64,000 nt of DNA. Origin: Stenotrophomonas maltophilia (GTDB lineage Bacteria > Pseudomonadota > Gammaproteobacteria > Xanthomonadales > Xanthomonadaceae). This document shows, in pieces, positions 27,630 to 35,285 of this stretch. Numbering within the stretch: position 1 is the stretch's first letter; each line of letters opens with the position of its first letter. The DNA is taken from assembly GCF_039555535.1 (NCBI RefSeq), contig NZ_CP154630.1:2803001-2867000 (forward strand), in the 5' to 3' direction. Under the pieces are notes generated by a model, which saw nothing but the letters and a program-made list of their open reading frames with translations, did not search any database and had not been told where the DNA came from. The translations under genes and the position numbers were made by a program.

Positions 27630-28331
27630 TCATTTGCCGGTTGTTGACGACTGGATGGGCTTCGGGGTGGTCAGATCGTAGGCAAAGCATGCAGCCTGCA
27701 TTTCCGTAAGCGCCTTCCGTCGATCGTGCGACGCCTCTCTGCGATCCGTGATCACTGGGAGCTTCAGACGAATCACGTCAGCGACAGCTCTACGATCAGC
27801 AATTGCCGCGGATCCCCCGAACCCAGAGTCCTCCAGCGCCTTTCCCGCCATACCAGAGGCGCCCCCCAATGCACTTAGTCCCGCTATTGCACCGGCGTGC
27901 TTGGCAGCGTTCGCCGCCGTAAGTGCAGGTGCGATGACCGTGCCCGCGACCAGCCCGATGCCGTACACCCAGAGGGACGCCTTTCGCTGATCAACGGATT
28001 TGTTCTCCATCCCGAGGATGAGCTTCTTGCATTCCGCCAGTACCGCTGGCAACGCCTCCTCAACGTCCGAGGCGTCATCCACCTCCTCTCCAGGCTCATA
28101 CCATCCGTCGCGGGGAAGCCTCCTCGGAGGCTTGACTCCGCTGGGATCAGGCGCCTGGGCCTGACCGTCAACGGGGGGCGGCGGAGGTGGAGGTGGAGGT
28201 GGAGGTGGTGCTACGGCGGCCCGGGAAGGATGGCCAACGAAAGAGACGTTGTAGGGTGCAGTGGCCCCCCCCTTGGTTGAACAACCAACGCAAAGCACAG
28301 CCGCAACCAGAACAGCGGTCATCGCCTTCAT
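27630..28331 (-). CDS. Lipoprotein with a twelve-proline run, function unknown
   Basis: 233 residues from ATG 28331 (GGGGG six bases upstream). Lipoprotein signal MKAMTAVLVAAVLCVGCSTKG with lipobox Cys. Next a low-complexity stretch of 12 prolines encoded by GGT/GGA-type repeats on the other strand, then a Glu/Asp-rich part and two hydrophobic stretches (VYGIGLVAGTVIAPALTAANA; AGAIAGLSALGGASGMAG). The tail repeats the pattern DRR three times (IADRRAV, ITDRREA, HDRRKA). I do not recognise the family. It lies in old accessory DNA and has its own terminator. Confidence 0.6.
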   Translation of the reverse strand: MKAMTAVLVAAVLCVGCSTKGGATAPYNVSFVGHPSRAAVAPPPPPPPPPPPPVDGQAQAPDPSGVKPPRRLPRDGWYEPGEEVDDASDVEEALPAVLAECKKLILGMENKSVDQRKASLWVYGIGLVAGTVIAPALTAANAAKHAGAIAGLSALGGASGMAGKALEDSGFGGSAAIADRRAVADVIRLKLPVITDRREASHDRRKALTEMQAACFAYDLTTPKPIQSSTTGK

Positions 28332-28355
28332 GTTGCCCCCTGTCGGCGGCGTCAT

Positions 28356-28673
28356 GCCACCGCTGGGGCCTTTACTACCACAGGATTGCGGTTTTCACGG
28401 GACCGACAATCCGACGCTGCCTGCATTTTGCCGGGGCCCAGTTTGGCGGACACCGGTTGCATGGCCTGCGGCCGCGTGAATCCAGCCTCCACCTGGGCCA
28501 GGTACCCAGCCCGGACGCACTGCGCCAGTAGTAGTGCTGGTCGACACGGGGTACACCGGGTTCGTCGAAGATGGCCTCTATCCGTCATTCCGTCTGATTG
28601 ACGATTCGATCATCGGCGGCCGAGTCCGCCTCACCCAGCACCTGCATGGCGTTGCATGACCTGCCGCGCTTGG
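28356..28673. other. Gap with at most a short gene remnant
   Basis: No complete gene is supported. From about 28,530 to 28,659 the plus strand reads VVLVDTGYTGFVEDGLYPSF and then RLIDDSIIGGRVRLTQHLHG before TGA, which could be the 3' end of a lost gene, but I cannot place it in a family. Confidence 0.35.
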
Positions 28674-29096
28674 TTATTGCTCGCGGGTCAGGCGAAGGTT
28701 CCCATCGGACGGCAGCAGGATTCGATAGACCTGCCTTTCGCCCGCGTTGATGGTCAGGTTCTGAGACGTTGAAATGTTCGGGCAGGCGCCGCCGCCTGTG
28801 TCGAGCTTCACGAAGTAGGAGCCTGGTGATACATACAGAGTGGCGGCTTCGGACTGGCGAATGTCCATCACCTTCTCATTGTTGAGAGAGATGGCATGCG
28901 TGCAGGCAGATCCATGGAAACCCTTGTCCCGCATGATGTAGATCTGCGCACTACGGTCCGGCGACGGCGCCAAGCGTTCGGCCTTGTAGATACGATCAGG
29001 AGGCACCGGCCTGGCGGTTTCCTCCGTGACGGGGACCGTGGAACAGCCGATTAACGTGGCCATTGCGGCCGCAGCACCAAGCATTCCTTTCCGCAT
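28674..29096 (-). CDS. Small lipoprotein, DUF2846-like
   Basis: 140 residues. Lipoprotein signal MRKGMLGAAAAMATLIGCST. The mature part contains AQIYIMRDKGFHGSACTHAI and ATLYVSPGSYFVKLDTGGG, resembling lipoproteins that carry a DUF2846-type domain (a strand, a name-value-like loop, then PG-Y). GGAGGGG lies before the ATG, and GCAGTAGAATC about 35 bases upstream may be the -10 region. Probably inner- or outer-membrane anchored; role unknown. Confidence 0.6.
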   Translation of the reverse strand: MRKGMLGAAAAMATLIGCSTVPVTEETARPVPPDRIYKAERLAPSPDRSAQIYIMRDKGFHGSACTHAISLNNEKVMDIRQSEAATLYVSPGSYFVKLDTGGGACPNISTSQNLTINAGERQVYRILLPSDGNLRLTREQ

Positions 29097-29249
29097 GATC
29101 CCCTCCGTTATTGTTGGCTGATTCTACTGCGCGTCCGCACTTGCGCAATTCCGAACGGATCGGCAGAAAGATTACCTTACGGCATTGCGATTCAATTGCC
29201 GCGCGGCAATCCAACTCCAGCCGCCCACCAAGCCTCCCGGCAGAGGTGG

Positions 29250-29531
29250 GCAGCCAAAGTGTTGAGAGCGATCCAGACGAAGATGGCCGGGGGTGCACGA
29301 GGTCGGCAAGTAGCGCGAGGCGCCGCTGGGCCGGTATGTGCGCTGGGCACTTCGCTGTCTATCCGATCCGCTTGTCGCCGTGCACAAGAACACGGTATGG
29401 CCATCACCGGAGTGCCGTTGCGACAGGTGCAGATCCTGGCCGGGCATGCCGACTACGCCACTACTGGAAGTGCTACGAGCACCTCTCCCCCTGAGGGCGA
29501 TGACGGTGCGGTGGCGAAGCCAACCTATTGA
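29250..29531 (+). pseudogene. 3' remnant of a tyrosine recombinase (island integrase)
   Basis: Pieces in different frames match the integrase at 42,328-43,315: ESDPDEDGRG, then ALRCLSDPLVAVHKNTV, then GVPLRQVQILAGHADYATT and EGDDGAVAKPTY. About 85 bases that hold the HxxR motif in the other copy are missing, and frames shift at least twice. It ends about 80 bases before the left att-like repeat, the same distance and order as the intact-length copy beside the tRNA, so it is the right end of an older element lying to the left. Confidence 0.8.
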
Positions 29532-29609
29532 TTCGCCATTACCACCACTGTGACCAAATGGCGCCTTTTGATGGCCCGATATGGCCTGTGGCGATATAGC
29601 GGCTTTCGC

Positions 29610-29670
29610 AAGTTGTTGATTCTGGCGACCCCGGCCCGATTCGAACGGTCGACCTTCCCCTTGGGAGGGG
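29610..29670. repeat. Left att-like repeat (tRNA-Arg 3' end copy)
   Basis: Matches 43396-43456 at 58 of 61 positions, including the T-arm GATTCGAAC. The tRNA sequence stops after the anticodon arm, so this is a partial tRNA copy, not a gene. The three differences imply the duplication is not recent or the copy came from another strain. Confidence 0.85.
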
Positions 29671-29954
29671 ATTTCGTCGCCCGCTCAATCAGCAACTTAC
29701 GAAGTGCCTGGGACCAGCGTGGGTCCATTGCCACTCGATCACACGACGCTGGTGATTACTGCCCCATCAGGGAACCCAAGAGGCAGGGCTGGCAAATGTC
29801 CACCTTTCCCAACAACCCATGCTACGTGACCAAAGAGTTCTCCCGCCAAAATCGGCAAAAGCTCGCGCTTGGTTGAAGAGTATAAGTGAAGCGCCAGCAC
29901 GTTCACGCTGCGCTTACATTGCACGCCAATCTACAACTCCAGGAAGGAACTGAA

Positions 29955-30920
29955 ATGCGTTTGAAGGCTGCAAAGGTCATTCTCGGAATATCGCTTTTCA
30001 CAAGTGCCCTCTCCGCACACGCAATCGACTCAATAACCTGTGATGACTGCACTTTGACAAAGCGTCAGATGCAGTCAAAGGCAGGAGGAGACGGAGACTA
30101 CTACTTCTGGGATTTCAAGAATCGACGCCTGTACCACATGAACGTATCCGGTAGTGGCGGCCCGCTTTATCGCGCAGCTGCCGCTCCAGGCGGAACAAAA
30201 GTAAAGGAAATCATGCTGACTGCGGACGAACAAGCAATGTTCAATGCGGGCATGCAGCTCTACGACGCGAATGGCCGGTCTGAGACGGTTAGAGTCCAAG
30301 CGCCTGTATATGACAGCCGCGCTGCGCTCAACTCATTCGGTGGCGCGATCGCCGCAGCGCCCACCCAGGCTATACCACTCGCCGATCCACCTCAGACCTA
30401 CCCGATGAATGCAATGGATGCGGTGACGACACCGGCTTGGCGTGAGGCGGCTATTGCGAAAACACTATCCTACGACAATCTCGGGCCTTTGCGGTTTGTG
30501 GGAGAGACCCTTCGTGTTCTCGTTTCAGGCTTCTCTCAAGCCGTCAACATCACAAAGCTGCCGAGCCCCTTCAGCATCGTAACCACTATTCCCTTCCCTG
30601 ACGGCTCTTACATTCTCGTGCAATACACCTATCAAGATCACGGGTACAGATACATCCGTGGATCCGGGCGAGACGCAGCAGGCAATGTGATTCCTGACGG
30701 GCAGAAGGATATTGCGAGCCCCGATCAAGCTTCCCAAACGTACATTTATCCGACGGGCCCACTTGCGGCAGGCCCGGGTGGTGAGATGATAAGACACCTC
30801 GACAACCTGGGTGTCCGTTGGATCGGCGCAAACTCTCCACCGGTATATGTTGGTTTCCGAATCGGCTGTTCCTACACTCCCTCAGGTGCACAATGCCAAG
30901 TGAACTCCCTAACCCCATAG
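29955..30920 (+). CDS. Exported protein of unknown function (cargo pair, first gene)
   Basis: 321 residues. AGGAAGGA lies before the ATG; signal peptide KAAKVILGISLFTSALSAHA. The mature protein starts IDSITCDDCTLTKRQMQSKA, contains DGDYYFWDFKNRRLYHMNVSG, and ends with a Cys pair (IGCSYTPSGAQCQVNS). No membrane helix follows the signal, so it is periplasmic or secreted. The next gene, for a small membrane protein, starts inside its 3' end (28-base overlap), which binds the two into one unit. The base composition differs from the chromosome. A toxin and immunity pair is possible but unproven. Confidence 0.7.
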   Translation: MRLKAAKVILGISLFTSALSAHAIDSITCDDCTLTKRQMQSKAGGDGDYYFWDFKNRRLYHMNVSGSGGPLYRAAAAPGGTKVKEIMLTADEQAMFNAGMQLYDANGRSETVRVQAPVYDSRAALNSFGGAIAAAPTQAIPLADPPQTYPMNAMDAVTTPAWREAAIAKTLSYDNLGPLRFVGETLRVLVSGFSQAVNITKLPSPFSIVTTIPFPDGSYILVQYTYQDHGYRYIRGSGRDAAGNVIPDGQKDIASPDQASQTYIYPTGPLAAGPGGEMIRHLDNLGVRWIGANSPPVYVGFRIGCSYTPSGAQCQVNSLTP

Positions 30921-31219
30921 AACGTGGATCAGAGCGACTGATCCACGGAAACGGCATTCTTATCCGGGCATTTTTGATCCTGACGATGAGCTCTGCAGTA
31001 TGGATGCTGGCCGGACTGTCGATCGGAAGGGGTGCCAAGGGCGCTCTTGTCTGGCCGTACATCATTCCATCCCTCGTCTTCATCGCGCTCATCGTTTCCT
31101 ATAGAGCGAGGGTGCGGAATGCCGAATGGTTCACCAATAAGCCACGGACGCTGTTCCTGCTTACTCTGTCTTGGATTGCCTGCGCAGTTGGGCTTGTTCT
31201 TTCAGTAGCACCCTTCTGA
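30893..31219 (+). CDS. Small inner-membrane protein (cargo pair, second gene)
   Basis: 108 residues. Hydrophobic helices at about 25-47 (AFLILTMSSAVWMLAGLSIG), 52-70 (ALVWPYIIPSLVFIALIVSY) and 85-107 (LFLLTLSWIACAVGLVLSVA), so three to four spans. The ATG lies inside the preceding exported-protein gene, in another frame, and needs translation coupling. Small size and tight coupling to a secreted protein are what an immunity or export partner would show; no homology is recognised. Confidence 0.65.
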   Translation: MPSELPNPIERGSERLIHGNGILIRAFLILTMSSAVWMLAGLSIGRGAKGALVWPYIIPSLVFIALIVSYRARVRNAEWFTNKPRTLFLLTLSWIACAVGLVLSVAPF

Positions 31220-31253
31220 TGACTGAGCCCTGCCGTCGTGATGGCGGTGGGGC

Positions 31254-31855
31254 TCACATTTCCTCATGAGGGCTGCGCCCTACAGCACCAGTGCTCTCTC
31301 GCCTGAATCGACAGGTCACCCTCGCACGCGCCTCCAGCCGATACTCGATGGAACCGTCGGCGCGTTCCACCTTGAACGCATAGGCGTCCGGCACATTGGG
31401 GTCGCCCGCAGCGCGAAGGGCAACCTGGCCCGGGTCGGTCAGGTCCTCGGCCACCTCCACCTGAGGGTCACCGGCGTTAGTGATGCCCTTGCCCTTCAGC
31501 GCCACCAGGGTGTCCAGCGTGTCGTACTGGACGATGTTGGTGCTGATGCCGCGCTCACCGATGCTGCCGACCTTCTTCACCTGCGCGAAGGTCAGGGCCT
31601 TGAACTCGGTCTCGGGCAGATCGGTGTGCAGGTTGTTCTCCAGGTACCGCTGGATGATAGTCTTGTCGCTGTGCTCGCACATCTTGCGGGTGGCGAGCAG
31701 GTTGAACTTCGACCAGGCAGCAGCAGCGTGTTGGCGATCAACGCCGTGTTCGTGCCGTTGAACACGTTGAGCAGTGCCTGATTGAGCATACCCACGATCA
31801 GCTCGGAGTCGGTAAAAGCTGTCCAGCTGCCAGTCGGGGCAGCAGTCGGAATCAC
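31254..31855 (-). pseudogene. Fused remnants of a phage capsid protein and a tail protein
   Basis: Reading leftward, the first part (31855 to about 31640) encodes SELIVGMLNQALLNVFNGTN, ALIANTLLLP, then after a frameshift near 31,725 WSKFNLLATRKMCEHSDKT, a DUF2184-type major capsid pattern. It then runs in frame into LPETEFKALTFAQVKKVG, YDTLDTLVALKGKGI and a tail-type sequence with DPNVPDAYAFKVERADGSIE. The genes normally between capsid and tail are gone, so a deletion fused them. The tail part is paralogous to the fragment at 27,450. Confidence 0.65.
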
Positions 31856-31906
31856 GCCAGCGGCATTGAACAGGCCGGTGAAGCCCTTACGGCAGGGTAA
31901 GGTGAA

Positions 31907-32090
31907 TCATCGTGCGGCCTCCTTCAGCTGCAGCCGGGAAAGGGTGACGTTCAGGGCGGCCAGCTCGTCCATCTTCATGACGAGCCACATGCGGCGTTGC
32001 TCGTGGATGCCGTTGAAACTGCCCAGGTGGCAGCCCTTGCACAGGCCACGGTGGTGTAGTGCTGCCCCTACTTGATGTGGTGGGCGTCGC
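31907..32090 (-). pseudogene. Fragment of a phage zinc-finger/HNH-like gene
   Basis: The minus strand reads HRGLCKGCHLGSFNGIHEQR, RMWLVMKMDELAALNVTLSR, LQLKEAAR and a stop at 31907. The Cys/His pattern and the preceding HHIK, in a broken frame, look like the C-terminal part of small phage HNH or recombination-type proteins. The 5' part is lost. Confidence 0.45.
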
Positions 32091-32256
32091 TCGGTCCTGG
32101 TCGGCTACAGACACTGCATGGCAGCAGCTTTACTGCTTCCACGTGCCGCTCCTCTGCAGGAGTGAACGCCTTCTAGTTCTTCGAGCGCATCAGCAGCCCT
32201 CCCAGATCGGCAGGGGAGTGCGTATCCTCCCGCCATGGATAGGGGGAAATATCGAC

Positions 32257-32940
32257 ATGGGCTCGAGGAATCGGATCAACTGGATCACGGTGCTGCTGTA
32301 CGTCGCGCTGATCACGGCGGGCTTCGGTGCAGCTCTTGGGCTGCTGTCCCTGACCGGACAGATATCGCTTGGCAAAGACGCGCCCGCGTGGGTTCAGGCC
32401 ATTGGTAGCATCGTGGCCATCCTTATCGCTGTTGCAGTTCCTTCGGCTCAGCACTATCTGACTGAGAGAAAACAAGAGCGCGAGATGGCCGATAAGGCGC
32501 GCAGCCTGGGGCTGATGCTGCTGCCACACATCCAAGAGTTTGCCGAAAGAAACAATGCTGTGTGGACCGACGAGGATCCGGACGAACACGCGCAGTCTCT
32601 CGGTGAAGATGCCTGCGTGATCGGTCCGCTCGCTGAGAGTGCACTGAACATTCCACCAGCTATCACCGCAGTGATTTCGCGAATTCATGAACTTGGCCCT
32701 GCAGCCGAAGGCCTCCAGCGCGCGATCTACAACGTCACACGCGCTCGCGAGCTGATGATCGTCACCGGCGCCACCGTCGAGCACCTTCAAAGCGGCCCTC
32801 TGTATAAATCTCGAATGGCCACCTACAGCAAGAGCAAGTTCTATGGCCTGCTCTGGGACACGCTGGCGGCTCTGACCACTTCGCAGAATCGCATCGAGGC
32901 GTTTTTCTTCCGCCCTTCCGCGCTTAATCCCTCTGATTGA
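32257..32940 (+). CDS. Two-helix membrane-anchored protein, related to the C-x6-C set
   Basis: 227 residues from ATG 32257 (AGGGGGAA nine bases upstream). Two helices (ITVLLYVALITAGFGAALGLL; then AWVQAIGSIVAILIAVAVP) are followed by a basic-acidic start (SAQHYLTERKQERE) and about 150 cytoplasmic residues. The second helix region resembles the single helix of the four C-x6-C proteins further right (compare DWTAVSAIGGWAAAIATFLA then VP), but there is no C-x6-C and no TGGCAGAAT box. It is transcribed opposite to its relatives. Function unknown. Confidence 0.65.
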   Translation: MGSRNRINWITVLLYVALITAGFGAALGLLSLTGQISLGKDAPAWVQAIGSIVAILIAVAVPSAQHYLTERKQEREMADKARSLGLMLLPHIQEFAERNNAVWTDEDPDEHAQSLGEDACVIGPLAESALNIPPAITAVISRIHELGPAAEGLQRAIYNVTRARELMIVTGATVEHLQSGPLYKSRMATYSKSKFYGLLWDTLAALTTSQNRIEAFFFRPSALNPSD

Positions 32941-32945
32941 TTCTT

Positions 32946-33479
32946 TCACGCCACTCTCCTGTTCTGCCCGGCCATTTTCCAGAACTCGGCGCGCACGTCG
33001 TCGAGCATCACATGGGTGTAGCGGCGGCCGATGTACTCGGTCAGACCGTCGAACAGCTCCTGGAACCGGGCCTGTTCCATCTCGCCGAATGACAGGCTCT
33101 CTGCGCGCTTGACCGGGATGGTGCGGATTTCCGGCAGCGCGCCGGCCGGCACCTTGCGGGCGCCTGCACCCAGAGGCGCCTCGCAGGCGTCCAGCACCGC
33201 GGCGATCACTGGGGTGGCGTCCATTTCCACGATCTCGCAGCAGACGTCAGCGTCCAGCTGCAGACGCTTCACCGCATCGTGCGCGCCCAGCTGCTCCCCG
33301 CCTTCGACGATGTCGACCATCAGGTGTCCGATCTTGTGGATGAGGCGGTGCTGCGATTCCTCGCGCGGCTGCTTCAGCTCGCCGCGGGTCTCCCGGCCCA
33401 CGCGGAACTTGCGATCGCGTAGCAGGCGCTGGTCGACGGCATTGGCCGCCTGCGCGGAGGTGTTCTTCTGCTTTGCCAT
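32946..33479 (-). CDS. Phage-type hypothetical protein
   Basis: 177 residues, soluble, starting MAKQKNTSAQAANAVDQRLL. The segment FRVGRETRGELKQPREESQH and the ending ESLSFGEMEQARFQELFDGL have the layout of DUF1367-like phage proteins, in which a VG-x3-RGE-x4-R strand starts the domain and an S-F-x-MxQ-x-F helix closes it. That assignment is tentative. It lies between capsid fragments, convergent with the two-helix gene, with five bases between stops. Confidence 0.5.
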   Translation of the reverse strand: MAKQKNTSAQAANAVDQRLLRDRKFRVGRETRGELKQPREESQHRLIHKIGHLMVDIVEGGEQLGAHDAVKRLQLDADVCCEIVEMDATPVIAAVLDACEAPLGAGARKVPAGALPEIRTIPVKRAESLSFGEMEQARFQELFDGLTEYIGRRYTHVMLDDVRAEFWKMAGQNRRVA

Positions 33480-33536
33480 GATGGTCTCCGAGGGACGCCC
33501 GCGCTGGGGCGTCCCTCCGTTCGTGGGCCGAGGCAG

Positions 33537-33860
33537 TTAAGCCGCAGCGCCGTGCTTGAAGGTCTTCACCGCGCCGCCCACGTCAACCAGGTTGCCGCCA
33601 GAGCGCATCCAGGCCATGAAGCCCACCTGGCCCTTCTTCACATAGGCCGAGTCGTTGAAGCGGAACAGGGTCACTGCCATCACGTCGCGGATCTCGTAGT
33701 AGCTGAAGTCGCCGAACGCGATCGAGGTGGCGCCTGCGGCCGGGGCGGGGCGTGCTGGTTGATCTGGATATCGCGGTTCAGCAGACGATCCGGCGCACCG
33801 CCCGGATTGTCCTGCTCGTAACCCGGCACGAAGATCGGCCGGCCCGTCGAAGTCGCCGGC
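33537..33860 (-). pseudogene. C-terminal fragment of an HK97-type major capsid protein
   Basis: The minus strand encodes GRPIFVPGYEQDNPGGAPDR, LLNRDIQINQ, then after a frameshift near 33,745 SIAFGDFSYYEIRDVMAVTL, FRFNDSAYVKKGQVGFMAWM and RSGGNLVDVGGAVK. This is the typical end of HK97-fold capsids (GDFSYYEIRD; GQVGFxAxxRxGG). The N-terminal two thirds are missing. Confidence 0.75.
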
Positions 33861-33892
33861 AAGCCGAGCGTTCGCGTTATAGGCGGCCAGCC

Positions 33893-33985
33893 GTGACCGA
33901 CTACGACTTCTTCGCCGCCATGGCCGGCGGCACCCCGCCCATCACCCCACCCACTGCCCCCCTGCCCTGCGCTCTCCCCCTGTAG
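33893..33985 (+). CDS. Possible 30-residue phage peptide
   Basis: A GTG-started ORF, VTDYDFFAAMAGGTPPITPPTAPLP and a few more residues, sits directly before the GC-rich hairpin GGAGCCC-N9-GGGCTCC (33991-34013). The size and Pro-rich tail are like tiny phage genes, but nothing proves it is translated. Confidence 0.3.
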   Translation: MTDYDFFAAMAGGTPPITPPTAPLPCALPL

Positions 33986-34044
33986 CGCAGGGAGCCCGCG
34001 CCGGCCGGGCTCCACCGGCCGGCAACCCATCCCAGGAGTCCAGC

Positions 34045-34107
34045 GTGCGCAACCACCTCGACATCTTCGATCACGACCTCGCCCGCATTGCAGCAGCGGT
34101 GCGCTTG
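34045..34107 (+). pseudogene. Truncated copy of the small phage gene at 34,895
   Basis: GGAG then GTG start and about 20 codons, RNHLDIFDHDLARIAAAVRL, match the start of the gene at 34,895 (HSQLDILDHDPARMATANR). 34057-34092 and 34907-34942 agree at 32 of 36 bases. The match then stops and the 3' end of the single-TM gene at 34,150 begins, so the copy looks cut by that gene's arrival. Confidence 0.6.
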
Positions 34108-34149
34108 CCTACTGCCGCCACAGCATGCTGCGGTCTGAGCGCAGGAACC

Positions 34150-34833
34150 TCAGGCGGGGTCCTGCAGCGCAACTTCGAATGCGGCGGCAGAGCAATGCTC
34201 TGCGTCGGATCGGATCCGTCGAAGCCTGGACAGGGTGAGATTGAACGAGACTTGCCACTCCGCTCGCCTCACAGTGAACCCATCCTCCGTTTGTCCAACG
34301 TCGGGCCAATTGCTGTAGGAAGAAAACGAGCTCCTTTGAATGTAGAGGTCGCCCAGCAACCGTCCAAGCCTCAGCCCTATGGCGGGGCTACAAACGTGGA
34401 AACTCGGAAGCATCCGCCCAGCATTCTCGACACTGAGGCTATGCGCCTGATCGGACATTGTCTTACGTGCAGATTTGCTCGCAATGAACTCTTCGAAAGC
34501 GAAAGCTCTCCCGTCTTCCATCAAGCTAATACAAGCCGTCGACCATCGGACGACGGCTTCGAGCTCAGCAGAAAGAAAGGAAAGAATGACCCGCTCCTGA
34601 CGAGCTCTCTCTTCCATTTCACGTTGCTCAGCAGTCGCCGCCTTTTCCCTAGCCTCTCGTTGACTAGTCTGAGAGAGCTCGTTGGCCTGATAAGCGAGAT
34701 ACGCAACCGCGATAGCGCCGAGGAGAGCAATTTCCGCAGCACCCATTGCCACACCAACAGCCCAAGCGTCCCACCACACCTCACAAGTACTGCTAAGCGG
34801 CCAGCACTGAATTACGCCGTCCAGCATGCTCAT
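34150..34833 (-). CDS. Single-TM protein of the C-x6-C set, member A
   Basis: 227 residues. N-terminus MSMLDGVIQCWPLSSTC gives Cys10-x6-Cys17, then WWDAWAVG and one long helix (AAEIALLGAIAVAYLAYQA). The cytoplasmic part begins with a charged Gln/Glu/Arg coiled stretch (SQREAREKAATAEQREMEER) followed by about 140 residues. By the positive-inside rule the cysteines face the periplasm. The box TGGCAGAAT lies 29 bases before the ATG, with GGGGGAUCA as ribosome site. The gene is flanked by a truncated and an intact copy of a small phage gene read the other way. Function unknown; phage exclusion is a hypothesis. Confidence 0.75.
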   Translation of the reverse strand: MSMLDGVIQCWPLSSTCEVWWDAWAVGVAMGAAEIALLGAIAVAYLAYQANELSQTSQREAREKAATAEQREMEERARQERVILSFLSAELEAVVRWSTACISLMEDGRAFAFEEFIASKSARKTMSDQAHSLSVENAGRMLPSFHVCSPAIGLRLGRLLGDLYIQRSSFSSYSNWPDVGQTEDGFTVRRAEWQVSFNLTLSRLRRIRSDAEHCSAAAFEVALQDPA

Positions 34834-34861
34834 TCCCTGATCCCCCTTTGGACTCGGCCGC

Positions 34862-34870
34862 ATTCTGCCA
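34862..34870 (-). promoter_or_regulatory. TGGCAGAAT box of member A
   Basis: The box is identical to those before members B, C and D and 29 bases from the start codon. It fits an extended -10 element (TGG plus CAGAAT) giving a leader of about 20 bases; no clear -35 is seen. Confidence 0.6.
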
Positions 34871-34894
34871 TGGCCCGGTGCCCGGAGGCGTGCT

Positions 34895-35104
34895 GTGCAT
34901 AGCCAGCTCGACATCCTCGATCACGACCCAGCCCGCATGGCAACGGCCAACCGAGCAGCCGCCGAGCGCGCACTGCACCACGTGCAGTTCACCGCCACCG
35001 TCCGACAGGAACGCCATGAGTACTACCTGGGCGAAGCCGAACGCTGGGAACACCTCCCCGCGCACAGCGAGCGCTCCACCAACAGCAAGGACATGCATGC
35101 ATGA
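34895..35104 (+). CDS. Small phage protein, 69 residues
   Basis: GTG start with GGAGG eight bases upstream. The sequence HSQLDILDHDPARMATANRA is followed by a charged region with RQERHEYYLGEAERWEHL, likely helical. Such short ORFs with Asp/His starts are common in the replication or early regions of Xanthomonadaceae prophages. A truncated paralog lies at 34,045. Its stop overlaps ATGs for a following short ORF. No function can be given. Confidence 0.55.
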   Translation: MHSQLDILDHDPARMATANRAAAERALHHVQFTATVRQERHEYYLGEAERWEHLPAHSERSTNSKDMHA

Positions 35105-35285
35105 GCAACCACAAGACGACCCAAGCGGACGTGTGGCTCGGTGGGACGGCCAGGCTGGAGCATGTGCTGCCACCGCTACCGTGGACGACCTACAAGGCCT
35201 ACAGCGACGCAAGCGACCTTTCTTCCGTATGGCTTCAACGGCTCTCACCAGCGCCGCCATGGAGCCCACCGCGGCCTCTTCTTAG
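35097..35285 (+). CDS. Possible 62-residue phage protein
   Basis: ATG within the end of the preceding small gene. The frame reads MHEQPQDDPSGRVARWDGQA and ends ALTSAAMEPTAASS. A second frame starting at 35,101 (MSNHKTTQADVWLGGTARLE) is open for longer and has more G/C in third positions, so I cannot decide which is real; the end also overlaps member B on the other strand. Confidence 0.3.
   Translation: MHEQPQDDPSGRVARWDGQAGACAATATVDDLQGLQRRKRPFFRMASTALTSAAMEPTAASS

Noticed and set aside
29610..29685. A second tRNA-Arg gene at the left repeat
   Set aside because: Only the 3' part is present; the D-arm and 5' acceptor strand are missing.
29955..31219. Type IV secretion effector with immunity protein, as known in S. 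maltophilia
   Set aside because: The first protein has a Sec signal and I see no XVIPCD-like C-terminal domain, so that class does not fit.
33991..34013. Rho-independent terminator
   Set aside because: The hairpin GGAGCCC/GGGCTCC is good but no T-run follows on either strand.
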